Shown here: positions 1-8,802 of the stretch, piece after piece | How the letters are laid out: every line of letters starts with the position of its first letter | How positions within the stretch are numbered: the stretch's first letter is position 1 | NCBI RefSeq assembly: GCF_004331675.1 | Contig: NZ_SJSN01000025.1 | Span: 1-38,272, forward strand | Direction: 5' to 3' | DNA: 38,272 nt | Source of the DNA: Pedobacter frigidisoli | GTDB taxonomy: Bacteria > Bacteroidota > Bacteroidia > Sphingobacteriales > Sphingobacteriaceae | Translations under genes and position numbers: made by a program | Notes under the pieces: generated by a model | The model's input: only the letters and a program-made list of their open reading frames with translations | Told to the model about the DNA's origin: nothing | The model's database searches: none

Positions 1-426
1 CGTGCACTCAAACAGGCAGTCAAACGCAACATTCAGCGTTTTCCAAACGATTTCATGTTCCAGTTGACAAAAGAGGAATGGCAGCAGGTTATCACAATTT
101 GTGATAACCTCCCGAAGTCGGCAAAATTCAGTCCGGCGACCCCTTTCGTATTCACTGAACAGGGTGTAGCCATGTTATCCAGTATCCTGAATAGTGAGCG
201 TGCAATTAATGTCAACATTCAAGTCATCCGGATATTTGCACGACTCAGGAATATGGTAACTGATAATACCCAAATTCGTCTGGAGATAGAAAAGATAAAG
301 AACAAGCTAGAGAACCAGGACAAGAACATGGAAATAGTTTTTCAATATCTGGATGAGCTGTTAGCGATAAAGGAGATACCTGCCCCCAAGCGAAAGAGGA
401 TTGGGTTCAAACCGGATGAACTGTAG
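1..426 (+). CDS. ORF6N domain-containing protein, 3' part
   Basis: The frame is open from base 1, so the true start lies outside the window; about 141 codons are visible, ending in TAG at 424-426. The visible part has the typical C-terminal half of the ORF6N (KilA-N-like) family of Bacteroidota: a Thr-Pro-Phe-Val-Phe-Thr-Glu-Gln-Gly-Val-Ala-Met-Leu core (about residues 48-60), a helical IRIFARLR segment, a coiled-coil region and a basic tail (KRKRIGFKP). ORF6N proteins are presumed DNA-binding proteins common in phages and mobile elements; a specific role cannot be given. A nearly identical but damaged copy lies at 7986-8349. An internal ATG at 55 should not be taken as the start because homology continues upstream of it. 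Confidence 0.8.
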   Translation, partial: RALKQAVKRNIQRFPNDFMFQLTKEEWQQVITICDNLPKSAKFSPATPFVFTEQGVAMLSSILNSERAINVNIQVIRIFARLRNMVTDNTQIRLEIEKIKNKLENQDKNMEIVFQYLDELLAIKEIPAPKRKRIGFKPDEL

Positions 427-465
427 TACCTAGAGGCGGAATTGCATTTCCGTATATACCATAAC
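63..465 (+). repeat. Direct repeat, copy A (ORF6N 3' part plus downstream flank)
   Basis: This segment is repeated at about 7986-8387 in the same orientation with only scattered substitutions. The match runs about 40 bases past the stop codon (the stretch GGCGGAATTGCATTTCCG is shared) and then ends abruptly on both sides. The two copies bracket the kinase, SemiSWEET and response-regulator genes. Confidence 0.8.
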
Positions 466-622
466 GAAACGCTATTGCGCCAATCAGATCTGCATTATCT
501 GATGAGGTCATCGCTGGCATGGCAACATCAAGAGTGATAGATTTTTATTACCATACAACAATCTGGTAAGCATATTTTTTAGCTGCAAACAACAGCATGA
601 CGTTTATCAAAAAGAAAAAAAT

Positions 623-647
623 AGGGTTAACTCTATGCACCTAACCC
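623..647. promoter_or_regulatory. Inverted repeat abutting the response-regulator start codon
   Basis: GGGTTA (624-629) and TAACCC (642-647) form a perfect 6-bp inverted repeat whose right arm touches the ATG at 648. It could be an operator or an RNA hairpin masking the translation start. The arms are short, so function is inference. Confidence 0.3.
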
Positions 648-1004
648 ATGAAAAAATGCGTATTTGTACTCGAAGATAACCAAGACTTTCGGGAACTGTT
701 TACCCTGATGTTAGAACTGGAGGATTACCAGGTGAAAAGCTACCCGACAGCCGCCGACTTCTATGAAAGTATCCAAAATGAGCACCTGGATGTGCTGTTA
801 CTAGATGTCATGCTTCCCGACGGCAATGGACTGGACATTTGCCAGCAACTCAAAGCTGACCCAAAGACCAGTAACATCCCGATCATCATGATGTCCGCTC
901 ATAAAGAGCTGGCGAATTTAAAAGTAGGATGCAAGGCCGAAGACTATATCGAAAAACCGTTTGACATCCACCAATTTTTGGCTAAGATCGAGCGCTTAGC
1001 TTAA
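648..1004 (+). CDS. Single-domain response regulator (CheY-like receiver)
   Basis: This 118-residue protein is a bare receiver domain. The acidic pair Glu9-Asp10, the phospho-acceptor Asp53 (in LLLDVMLP), the switch Ser83 and Lys103 (EKPF) are all in place, so it should accept a phosphoryl group from a histidine kinase. It has no output domain, so it acts through protein contact or as part of a phosphorelay. The giant hybrid kinase encoded convergently at 1407-7394 has no receiver of its own, which makes it an attractive but unproven partner. No clear Shine-Dalgarno is seen, as is common in Bacteroidota. It ends 1 base before the convergent SemiSWEET gene. Confidence 0.92.
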   Translation: MKKCVFVLEDNQDFRELFTLMLELEDYQVKSYPTAADFYESIQNEHLDVLLLDVMLPDGNGLDICQQLKADPKTSNIPIIMMSAHKELANLKVGCKAEDYIEKPFDIHQFLAKIERLA

Positions 1005-1005
1005 A

Positions 1006-1266
1006 CTATCTCTTGGAATACTTGTAGTTGACCACAATCATCAAAATATCACAGCCTACCGAAAAGGCATTGGTCACCACAATCGGAAGTTCATTCAAGA
1101 TCAGCCCGTACCAACACCACAGCAAATTTCCAGCAAGCAGAACAAAAAACATCAAAGGCGAAACCGCCTGCGCTTTTTTCTCCCTAAGTACTTTTAAAAT
1201 CTGTGGAAGGATAGACACTGCGGTGAGCACCCCCGCACTGATCCCGATGATCGTTTTAATTTCCAT
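1006..1266 (-). CDS. SemiSWEET / PQ-loop (MtN3) family sugar transporter
   Basis: At 86 residues with three hydrophobic segments (about residues 4-22, 38-55 and 62-80), this matches the size and layout of bacterial SemiSWEETs, which dimerise in the inner membrane to carry mono- or disaccharides. The PQ motif (SILPQILKVL, residues 18-27) in the first helix and the VSPLMF segment (35-40) are family hallmarks. The substrate cannot be read from the sequence. It is convergent with the response regulator, with only one base between the stop codons. Confidence 0.88.
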   Translation of the reverse strand: MEIKTIIGISAGVLTAVSILPQILKVLREKKAQAVSPLMFFVLLAGNLLWCWYGLILNELPIVVTNAFSVGCDILMIVVNYKYSKR

Positions 1267-1406
1267 AGCTTACTTTCCTAGCGAACACCCCTGCAACTAA
1301 ATGGTTTTTCAAAACTAACTTTGCACTCGATACTACCTTCCAATCCATCCAGTTTCATTTTTCGAGACGTTTAAAGTTGATTTAATTTGGTCAACAACCT
1401 TCATCA

Positions 1407-4400
1407 TTACTGCAATTTAATGTGAACTGGTATGGTAAAATAAAAAGTACTTCCTTTTCCCGGTTCACTTTCTGCCCACAATCTGCCGTGATGTCGCTGG
1501 ATAATTTCATAAGAAATAAACAGGCCAATGCCCAAACCCTGAAATTGCCCTGAATGTTCTTCCACCCGATGGTACTTTTCGAATATTTTGTCAAGACTTT
1601 TCTGGGCAATACCAATGCCCGCGTCTTTTACTGAAACGGTTATGTGATCATTGTTCTGTTCTACGTTAACAACAACCTTTTCGGCACCGGGCGAATATTT
1701 GATGGCATTGGTCAATAAATTAATGACAACCTGCTGCAGCCTGTCCTCATCCCCGTTTACGGTATCTTTCGCTTGACCGGTTTTTACGATAATGTGTTTT
1801 GCTGAAGTAAGCTGTATACTTTCGACAGTACTTTCAATCATATCGTTAAAATTGAAATTGGTTATCGTATAATTTAGCTTACCAAACCTTATCTTGCTTA
1901 CGTCCAGCAGTTCGCTTGCCAATTCATTGAGCCTGTTAACCGACTGCCTTGCTTTTTTTGCATACAGGCTCGCATTTGCGTTATCTTGATCCAACAAACG
2001 TTCGAGTATCTGCAAATATCCGTTCGCAGTGGTAAGCGGGGTTTTCATTTCATGGCTTGCGATACTGATGAATTCATCTTTCTTTTCTTCTCTCGTTTTT
2101 TGCTCCTGTATATCTGTGCTCGTACCCACCCACATTTGAATTTTACCATTTGCATCCCGCTGCGGAATGGCCCGGCTAAGTTGCCAGCGGTATTCGCCGT
2201 CATGTCTCCTGAAGCGGTGTTCCACCAAAAAATCTTCACCGGTTGATATGGCATTCAGCCATTGTTTGATGTTCTCTTCCCTATCATCGGGATGCACTAT
2301 TTGTATCCATCCATCTTCATTGATTTGTTCCAGGCTCAAACCGGAATAATCAAAAACAGATTGGTTATAATAGTTCAAATTGCCTTCTGTGTCTGATGTC
2401 CATATTTGTTGTGGCATTGAATCAGCAAGCAGGCGAAATGTTTCTTCGCTTTCCATTATTGCTCTTTCATATTCTCTTTGCTGGGTTATATCCCTGAACA
2501 TCCAGCTCCACGCATAATAACTTCCATCTGCTGCAGCCACTGGGTAGCCATACCTTTCGATTATTCTGCCATCTTTAAATTCGAGTTCATCTATACTAAT
2601 TTCATCAGGATGCTCGTATAACCTTTTTACTTTTTCGATAAACTGTTCTGGGTGCACTAGTTGGGTTAATGCAAAAGTCAATGCTGCGTCATCATCTTTT
2701 ACGTCCACTATTGGCTGTGGCATATTCCATATCTCCACAAACCTGTGGTTGTAAGAAAGGATCTTGCCTTTTGTATCCACTAATAAAATACCATCTATAC
2801 TTGCTTCGTTGTGTGCTTCCAGTAACGCTTTGCGGTATTCAAGCTGAGATATTATCAATCTTTGTTCGTTGATGTTTATGGCTGTGCCGATAAAACCCGT
2901 AAACTCACCTGATTCCATTCGGGGAACTGCTTTTAGATAAAACCATTCGTACTGCTGTGTTGATGCATTGAGCACACGGAAATCAAATGAAAAAGATTTC
3001 TGCAACGAAACTGCTTCGGCGAAAGACTGGTAAACCATTCCTATATCTTCCGGATGCACTTTTTGTTCCCACATATTTCCTGTAAATTCTGAATAATGTG
3101 CAATGCCGATAAATTTAAGCACTTCTGGGTTGGTGTATAAAATATTCACTTCCTTATCGGTTAGCCAGACCCACATCGGGGCCTGGTCTGCCAGTGCCTT
3201 GAATTGTTCTTCTGCCTTTTTTTGCTCATTGATATCCATACAGGCACCGATATAACCTTCAAATACTCCGCCTGATGTAAAACGGGGTACCCCGCTATCA
3301 GATAACCACCGGTATTCCCTATCATGCCTTTTTAGCCGGTACTCCATATAAAAAGGCTCTCTTTTATCAAAGGATGACAAATAAATATCCAAACATCTTT
3401 GCAGATCGTCCGGATGTACGCCGTCCGCCCATCCATTTCCAGATTCCTCTTCCATGGTGCGGCCGGTAAAATTAAGCCATCCTTTATTGAAGAAATAGCA
3501 GAGCTTATCCGTGCCTGACATCCAGATTAACACTGGGGCGCTGTCCGCTACGTTACGAAATCTCTCTTCACTTTCTTCCAATTCCTGCTGATGATTTCTT
3601 TCTTTGGTTATGTCCCTTATAGTTCCTAATAGTTTCTCCGGATTATTTTCTTCATTATAAAAAACTCTTCCTTTCGCTTTCATCCAGTGAATGGATTTAT
3701 CATTCCATATCAGCCTTGCCTCGTAGTCTAGATAACCTGATATAATTGCTTCCTTAAATGCTTTTTCCCGAATATGAAAATCATCAGGATGTAGATGCTG
3801 AAGAAGCTGGGCATGAGTTAATTTAATATCCTCTTTATATCCACCTAAAATTTCCAGGTATCTTTTTGAATAGGTAGGGTCTTTAGTTTTTAAATTCAAT
3901 TCATAAGTACCAAGTTCACTTGCTTCAATAACAATATTTAGTTTTTCCTCGTTTGCCTTCAGTGATCTTGCCGCTTGTTTTTTATCTGTAATGTCTGTAT
4001 GTACACCCACCCACTGTATCAATATCCCATCGTCGTTTAAGAGCGGTATTGCCCGTATCGAAAAATCCCGCCATTCCCCATTTTTTGTCTTAAGCCGGTG
4101 TTCAAAAATAAATGTCTTGCGTTCTTTCACTGCCTCATTCCATGCTTCTACTGTGGGTTTTACATCGTCTGGGTGTACTGCATTTGTCCAGCCGTAACCT
4201 TGGTATTCTTTATTAGTTTGTCCTGTGAGTAAAGCCCAGCCTACCTGCTCTCCCTCCATTTCTCCACTTGCATTATTGGTCCATAAAATACCCTGAACTG
4301 CCTTTACTGCCGCCTGAAATCGTTGTTCGCTTTCTTCAATTTTTTTTCGTGCATTCACCTGTTCGGTAACCTCTACTCCATAAACTAATATGCCATCTAT

Positions 4401-7394
4401 TTCATCCTCGTTATAAGATGCCTGATATACAAAGTTTACATAACAATCTTCCGCCTTTCCATTTCCCTTGATCAATTTAACGGGCATTTCATTGCCAAAA
4501 AAAGATTTCCCTGTTTTATAAACCGCATCTAAAATTTCATAGAATCCCTGTCCCTCAAGTTCAGGCAATGCTTCCCTTATTGGCTTGCCAACAACTTGGC
4601 GATGTCCGACTAACTCTATATAATTTGCATTGGCAAGTTCGTAGATATGGGTGGGGCCTCGAAGAACACAAACAATGGCGGGCGCTTCCATCAGCAGGTT
4701 TTGAAAGCGGCTCAGGTATTTTTTTTCTTTGGCCTGAAGTTCATTTGCTTTATCTCTCATGTCGGTAATATCCTGAATGGAGAGAAGTATTAATGGTTCA
4801 CGCTTTGATTTCTGAACAATGCGGCTTGCATTAAGCATCATTATTTTTTCGCCTATGTGCGGAAAGTTGTGTGTGACTTCAAAATCCTCGAAGTGAGAAT
4901 TTTTTGGAAGGATATCTTCCAAAAACTCACGCAGGCGTGGGATGTTCCATTGCCTGTTTCCCAGATCATACAAAAGCATTCCTTCTGTTTCGGTATCCGT
5001 TACACCAAAGTTTTTATAGAATGATTTGCTGGCAGAAACTATGCGAAGGTTCTTATCGAGCACAATCATTGAATCATGTATCGTGGCAACCACAGCTTCG
5101 GTAAAGTCATAAGATTCGTTGAGCAGGTCGTTGCGCATCTGCAATTCCTGATTGGTGGTAATGAGTTCTTCGTTGGCGCTTTCGATTTCTTCTTTTGAAG
5201 TTTCTAATTCCTCGTTCACCGTTTGTAGTTCTTCGTTGCTGCTAACTACTTCTTCACTGGCACTTTGCAGTTCTTCTATATATGCTTCCTGCTCCTCCGT
5301 AAATGATAGTGCATCGGCATGTGCAGCAGCAAGTTCTTCTTCTAATTTTTTTATTCTGCGATCTAATGCAACTGAATTGTTTTTTCCTTTTTCGTTTGAT
5401 GTTGAAAAGGTTTCAACCTGCATATGTTCCGTAAAAAGAATTAAGAGCAACGGTTCATCGGATTGAATTTTAAGCGGCACCACTTCAACGGAAATAATTT
5501 TCACTGCGGCATCCGTTTTTATTTCAATACCGCCTTTATACATACGCTTCTTTGTTTTGATAGCTTTTGCAATTGCAGTGCGAAGTTCAAACGCAATTTC
5601 TGGTCTCGCCATTTTTAAAATGTTCAAATTGGCTTTGCCTTTCGGGTGTGTTAAAAATAACTCTGTTGCGCCTCGGAATTGCACAATCTCCATTTGGTGA
5701 TTGATGGCTACGCTGGAAGGCATAAATTCTGAAAGAAGCACAGTGTCAATAGCGGAATCCACATTGTTTAATTGTTGCATTGTTGAATTGTTGGATTGAT
5801 GCTTTGTCTTTTTGTTTTCTGTGGGGATATTTTTTTCTGCCAAAGTTTGGTTTGCGAATCGCTGCGATAATTGCGGGAAAATGCGCACGCCCGAATTTAT
5901 TTTTCGTGAAAATATTTTATACTTTTTGTTTACTCCCGTAAAAAGATTTGCAGACTGACTAATGGTTTCTGATTTACCAAGCATTAAAAATCCATCATCA
6001 TTCAATGCATAGTGAAAAGTGTTCATGGCCTTTTTTTGTGCTGCAACATCAAAATAAATAAAGAGGTTGCAGCAACTTATAAAATCAAGGCGTGAATAAG
6101 GTGGGTCACGCAAAATATTATGGGGAGCAAACACACACATTTCACGCACAGATTTACTAACGCGGTAGCCGCCAGCTGTTTTGGTGAAGAAATTCTCAAT
6201 GCGTTCTGGCGAAACGGTTTCCAGTTCCTTTTTTGAATAGATACCGATACGGGCTTTGCTGATTGCCTGTGCGCTTAGATCGGTAGCAAAAATCTGAACT
6301 GGAATTTTTGCAGTGTCCCTGCTCTCTTGCAGTTCAAGCAAAATCATGGCAATGGAATAGGCCTCTTCGCCTGATGCACATGCGGGAACCCAAATTCGCA
6401 ACGGCTGTCCTGTTTTTTTTCTGTCGAGTAGCTTGGGGAAAAGATGTTCCTCTAAATATTTGTGTGTGTCGGTATCGCGAAAAAAACTGGTTACATTAAT
6501 CAGCAAGTCCTGATAGAGAATATCTATCTCCTCGTTTTTTTTGTCAAGATAATCTGCATACTCTTTTAGCGTCTCTATTTTATACAAAAACATTCTGCGA
6601 ATGATTCGCCTTTTGATGGTGGTCATTTTATACTGGCTGAAATCAACACCTGTGGTGCTTTGCAGGTGATTAAGAATATTTTCTAAATCAGGATTATTAT
6701 TATTAATCAAATCTTCTTTAGCCACCTTCCCCGGTATACTTGCGGTGTTCTTTATGTTGCCGTTTGATTTTATAAATGGATGTTTGCTTAGTCGCGCTAA
6801 CTCAAGTGCAATTTCCTTTGGCGATAAAATAAAATCAACTGCGCCCGCTACAATGGCACTTTGAGGCATACTTGCGAATTTTGCTGTGTCATCTTGCGCA
6901 AAGGTTAAACCACCTTCGAGCTTGATGGCTTTCATGCCTGCCGTTCCATCGCTGCCGCTGCCGCTAAGAATAACTCCGATAACCAGTTCTTTTTGCGCAT
7001 GTGCAAGTGATGAAAAAAGAATGTCAATAGAAATTGCCGAACTGTTTTCTGCACGTGGTATTAATTTTATGTGCCCATCAGTTACTTCAATTCCTTTGTC
7101 ATGCGGAATAATGAAAACACTATCAGGCTCTATTTTATCCATTTGATCAATTTCCTGCACCTTCATTTTCGTATGCTTCGATAAAATTTCAGTCAACATG
7201 CTTTTGTGGTCGGGGCTAAGGTGCTGCACATAAATAAAGGACATGCCTGTGTCGGACGGAAGATTTTTTAATAACTCGGTGATTGCCTCCAATCCTCCTG
7301 CGGATGCGCCAATGGCAACAACTGGAAAAGAATTTTCTTTGACTACGTTTTCAACTGAAGATTTTTTATGAGTTGTTGCAGAAGTTGCTTTCAT
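1407..7394 (-). CDS. CheB-CheR-PAS hybrid sensor histidine kinase
   Basis: A very large (1995 aa) fusion. Residues 20-200 are a CheB methylesterase domain with the catalytic triad visible (Ser31 in GASAGG, His58 in QHLSPDH, Asp149 in SGSGSDG). Residues about 235-495 are a CheR methyltransferase with its SAM-binding loop (WVPACASGEEAYS) and the DFISCCNLFIYF segment. About residues 690-790 form a Glu-rich coiled coil, followed by what I count as eight PAS domains, several ending in the W..VHPDD signature. The end is a HisKA domain (His1781 in SHEMKTPL) and a HATPase_c domain with N-box (NLLTNAIKYS), G1 (DAGIGI) and G2 (GLGIGLFIS). It is a cytoplasmic enzyme with no transmembrane segment. There is no receiver domain; the CheY-like protein at 648-1004 is a candidate partner. 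CheB-CheR-PAS kinases are common in this phylum and are usually not tied to flagellar chemotaxis. Confidence 0.93.
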   Translation of the reverse strand: MKATSATTHKKSSVENVVKENSFPVVAIGASAGGLEAITELLKNLPSDTGMSFIYVQHLSPDHKSMLTEILSKHTKMKVQEIDQMDKIEPDSVFIIPHDKGIEVTDGHIKLIPRAENSSAISIDILFSSLAHAQKELVIGVILSGSGSDGTAGMKAIKLEGGLTFAQDDTAKFASMPQSAIVAGAVDFILSPKEIALELARLSKHPFIKSNGNIKNTASIPGKVAKEDLINNNNPDLENILNHLQSTTGVDFSQYKMTTIKRRIIRRMFLYKIETLKEYADYLDKKNEEIDILYQDLLINVTSFFRDTDTHKYLEEHLFPKLLDRKKTGQPLRIWVPACASGEEAYSIAMILLELQESRDTAKIPVQIFATDLSAQAISKARIGIYSKKELETVSPERIENFFTKTAGGYRVSKSVREMCVFAPHNILRDPPYSRLDFISCCNLFIYFDVAAQKKAMNTFHYALNDDGFLMLGKSETISQSANLFTGVNKKYKIFSRKINSGVRIFPQLSQRFANQTLAEKNIPTENKKTKHQSNNSTMQQLNNVDSAIDTVLLSEFMPSSVAINHQMEIVQFRGATELFLTHPKGKANLNILKMARPEIAFELRTAIAKAIKTKKRMYKGGIEIKTDAAVKIISVEVVPLKIQSDEPLLLILFTEHMQVETFSTSNEKGKNNSVALDRRIKKLEEELAAAHADALSFTEEQEAYIEELQSASEEVVSSNEELQTVNEELETSKEEIESANEELITTNQELQMRNDLLNESYDFTEAVVATIHDSMIVLDKNLRIVSASKSFYKNFGVTDTETEGMLLYDLGNRQWNIPRLREFLEDILPKNSHFEDFEVTHNFPHIGEKIMMLNASRIVQKSKREPLILLSIQDITDMRDKANELQAKEKKYLSRFQNLLMEAPAIVCVLRGPTHIYELANANYIELVGHRQVVGKPIREALPELEGQGFYEILDAVYKTGKSFFGNEMPVKLIKGNGKAEDCYVNFVYQASYNEDEIDGILVYGVEVTEQVNARKKIEESEQRFQAAVKAVQGILWTNNASGEMEGEQVGWALLTGQTNKEYQGYGWTNAVHPDDVKPTVEAWNEAVKERKTFIFEHRLKTKNGEWRDFSIRAIPLLNDDGILIQWVGVHTDITDKKQAARSLKANEEKLNIVIEASELGTYELNLKTKDPTYSKRYLEILGGYKEDIKLTHAQLLQHLHPDDFHIREKAFKEAIISGYLDYEARLIWNDKSIHWMKAKGRVFYNEENNPEKLLGTIRDITKERNHQQELEESEERFRNVADSAPVLIWMSGTDKLCYFFNKGWLNFTGRTMEEESGNGWADGVHPDDLQRCLDIYLSSFDKREPFYMEYRLKRHDREYRWLSDSGVPRFTSGGVFEGYIGACMDINEQKKAEEQFKALADQAPMWVWLTDKEVNILYTNPEVLKFIGIAHYSEFTGNMWEQKVHPEDIGMVYQSFAEAVSLQKSFSFDFRVLNASTQQYEWFYLKAVPRMESGEFTGFIGTAININEQRLIISQLEYRKALLEAHNEASIDGILLVDTKGKILSYNHRFVEIWNMPQPIVDVKDDDAALTFALTQLVHPEQFIEKVKRLYEHPDEISIDELEFKDGRIIERYGYPVAAADGSYYAWSWMFRDITQQREYERAIMESEETFRLLADSMPQQIWTSDTEGNLNYYNQSVFDYSGLSLEQINEDGWIQIVHPDDREENIKQWLNAISTGEDFLVEHRFRRHDGEYRWQLSRAIPQRDANGKIQMWVGTSTDIQEQKTREEKKDEFISIASHEMKTPLTTANGYLQILERLLDQDNANASLYAKKARQSVNRLNELASELLDVSKIRFGKLNYTITNFNFNDMIESTVESIQLTSAKHIIVKTGQAKDTVNGDEDRLQQVVINLLTNAIKYSPGAEKVVVNVEQNNDHITVSVKDAGIGIAQKSLDKIFEKYHRVEEHSGQFQGLGIGLFISYEIIQRHHGRLWAESEPGKGSTFYFTIPVHIKLQ

Positions 7395-7438
7395 TTTGAA
7401 TGCAGAATTGATTATAGGTTATTGAGTTAAAACTTGGT

Positions 7439-7627
7439 TTATTCGCTGCCCCAGGGGATATACATTCCAAAAGAATTATAGAACATTACGGCAATCATGG
7501 TTTGCAAGCTTTGTGGCCAGTCAGAAGGATAACCGAAAGAGGTTTTAATCCGGTTTTTTGCTCTTATAAGCTCGTCCATTTCACCTCCCCATTTGAGGAA
7601 ATAATAATCAGAATTTATATTGCCCAT
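7439..7627 (-). pseudogene. 5' fragment of a PAS-type sensor histidine kinase
   Basis: The 62 residues match the conserved beginning of Bacteroidota PAS/GAF sensor kinases: GGEM.ELI, then a DWPQSLQTMIAVMF segment and SFGMYIPWG. In full-length relatives the chain continues for hundreds of residues after this WG; here it stops at TAA one codon after Ser-Glu. The fragment lies 44 bases upstream of the CheB-CheR kinase in the same direction. It is best read as a remnant left by deletion or recombination that joined the promoter and 5' end of one kinase gene to the next. Whether it is still translated is unknown. Confidence 0.65.
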
Positions 7628-7985
7628 ATGTACATTGCTTATGGTTGAAGTATAAATTTATTTTTTGATGGTTAGTATCTTTGTTAATTAACTCATTATA
7701 GAAGTAATACAGCTGCTAAAATAAAAATTTTAAACAAGATATTAAAAATAGACTACTTTTAAAAACATTTGGTTTAGTCCTGCACGAAATTTCACATCTG
7801 GAAACAGCGCTCAATAAAGTGCTAATGTTCACATTATTGACATTCTGGAAACAGGTGGATAAACTGCTGTCAATTGACCCCATCTCGCCAATAATAATTT
7901 TGTTATAACATTTTATTTTTCAACGCACTTACAAATACTTAAAAATTGGTACAACTGGGCCAAATAAAATGGTTTGTCCACTCTG
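7628..7985. other. Intergenic AT-rich region, no gene seen
   Basis: About 360 bases between the kinase stub and the broken ORF6N copy. It is AT-rich and I find no convincing reading frame. A TATCTTTG octamer near 7674-7681 (plus strand) fits the Bacteroidota TAnnTTTG -7 element, but no matching upstream TTTG element is at the right spacing. The sequence before 7986 does not resemble the region upstream of the intact ORF6N copy. Confidence 0.5.
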
Positions 7986-8349
7986 GTTGACGAAAGAGGA
8001 ATGGCAGTAGGTTATCACAATTTGTGATAACTTCCCAAAGTCGGCAAAATTCAGTCCGGCAACCCCTTTCGTATTCACTGAACAGGGTGTAGCCATGTTA
8101 TCAAGCATACTTAATAGTGAACGTGCCATTAATGTCAACATTCAAGTCATTCGAATATTTGCACGACTTAGGAATATGGTAGCTGATAATACCCAAATTC
8201 GTCTGGAGATAGAAAAGATAAAAAACAATCTGGAAAACCAAGACAGGAACATGGAAATTGTTTTTCAATATCTTGATGAGTTGTTAGAACTAAAGGAAAC
8301 ACCTGTTCCTAAACGAAAGAGGATCGGGTTCAAACCGGATGAACTGTAG
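7986..8349 (+). pseudogene. Broken second copy of the ORF6N gene
   Basis: Bases 7986-8349 align without gaps to 63-426 (offset 7923) and keep the same stop codon. The copy lacks its 5' third. A CAG codon has become TAG at 8008-8010, which breaks the frame shortly after the duplication begins. An open frame from the ATG at 8095 could still give the last 84 residues (coiled coil and basic tail), but without the conserved N-terminal DNA-binding part. Most other differences are silent or conservative, so the duplication is either recent or was under selection until recently. Confidence 0.82.
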
Positions 8350-8387
8350 TACCTAAGGCGGAATTGCATTTCCGTATATACCATAGT
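7986..8387 (+). repeat. Direct repeat, copy B
   Basis: Second copy of the segment at 63-465, with one single-base deletion in the shared 3' flank. Being direct and about 400 bp long, the pair could recombine and excise the 7.5 kb between them. Confidence 0.8.
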
Positions 8388-8475
8388 GAAAACCCTGGGG
8401 TAGAGATTGGGCTTTCACAGGCCGAAAATGCGGGAGGACTGGCTCTCGCAATAGTAGATTGAAAACAATTTCATT

Positions 8476-8515
8476 ATAACAGAAAGCGACTCCTGATGAT
8501 CTTGCTTTCTGTTAT
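8476..8515. terminator. Strong hairpin terminator
   Basis: Perfect 12-bp inverted repeat ATAACAGAAAGC (8476-8487) and GCTTTCTGTTAT (8504-8515), with AT-rich flanks on both sides. It sits just after the stop of the minus-strand operon ending at 8520 and probably ends that transcript; it may also stop transcription from the ORF6N remnant on the other strand. Confidence 0.75.
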
Positions 8516-8519
8516 TTAT

Positions 8520-8792
8520 TCATCTATTCGGTTTCTGCCTTGTTACTATAAAAGAAAAGTTCAGGAAGCTGATCATCTGGTTACAAAAGAAAAGCATATC
8601 AGTCATTTCTTCTCCTTCAGGAGATTCAGCTTCCAAATGCACCCAGCCCTTGTAAAGTTCCCATAAATTTGCCCTCGCCTCGTGCAATGGAAAATTCACG
8701 AAAAAATATTCCATCTCCGAATCTGCATTTTCAATTTCTTCGTCGGTAAGCCCGGAAGGTTGAAAATCGAGTAGTTTTTTGATATCTTCCAT
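8520..8792 (-). CDS. Small conserved-looking protein of unknown function
   Basis: The 90-residue acidic protein begins MEDIKKLLDF when read from the ATG at 8792. I prefer this start because it is 11 bases after the stop of the upstream gene and has a purine-rich AACAGAGAC ahead of it; a longer start at 8840 would overlap that gene. It appears all-helical, with no signal peptide and a hydrophobic segment (MISFLNFSFIVT) near the C-terminus. No family was recognised. It is the last gene of a three-gene operon headed by a HEPN protein and is followed by a strong terminator. Confidence 0.6.
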   Translation of the reverse strand: MEDIKKLLDFQPSGLTDEEIENADSEMEYFFVNFPLHEARANLWELYKGWVHLEAESPEGEEMTDMLFFCNQMISFLNFSFIVTRQKPNR

Positions 8793-8802
8793 GTCTCTGT
8801 TT

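Noticed and set aside
5152..5466. Plus-strand Ser-rich frame of 104 codons
   Set aside because: It is the antisense of the Glu-rich coiled coil of the CheB-CheR kinase; its composition is explained by the opposite strand.
7674..7681. TATCTTTG as a promoter
   Set aside because: Matches the -7 consensus but has no upstream TTTG at proper spacing and no intact gene downstream.
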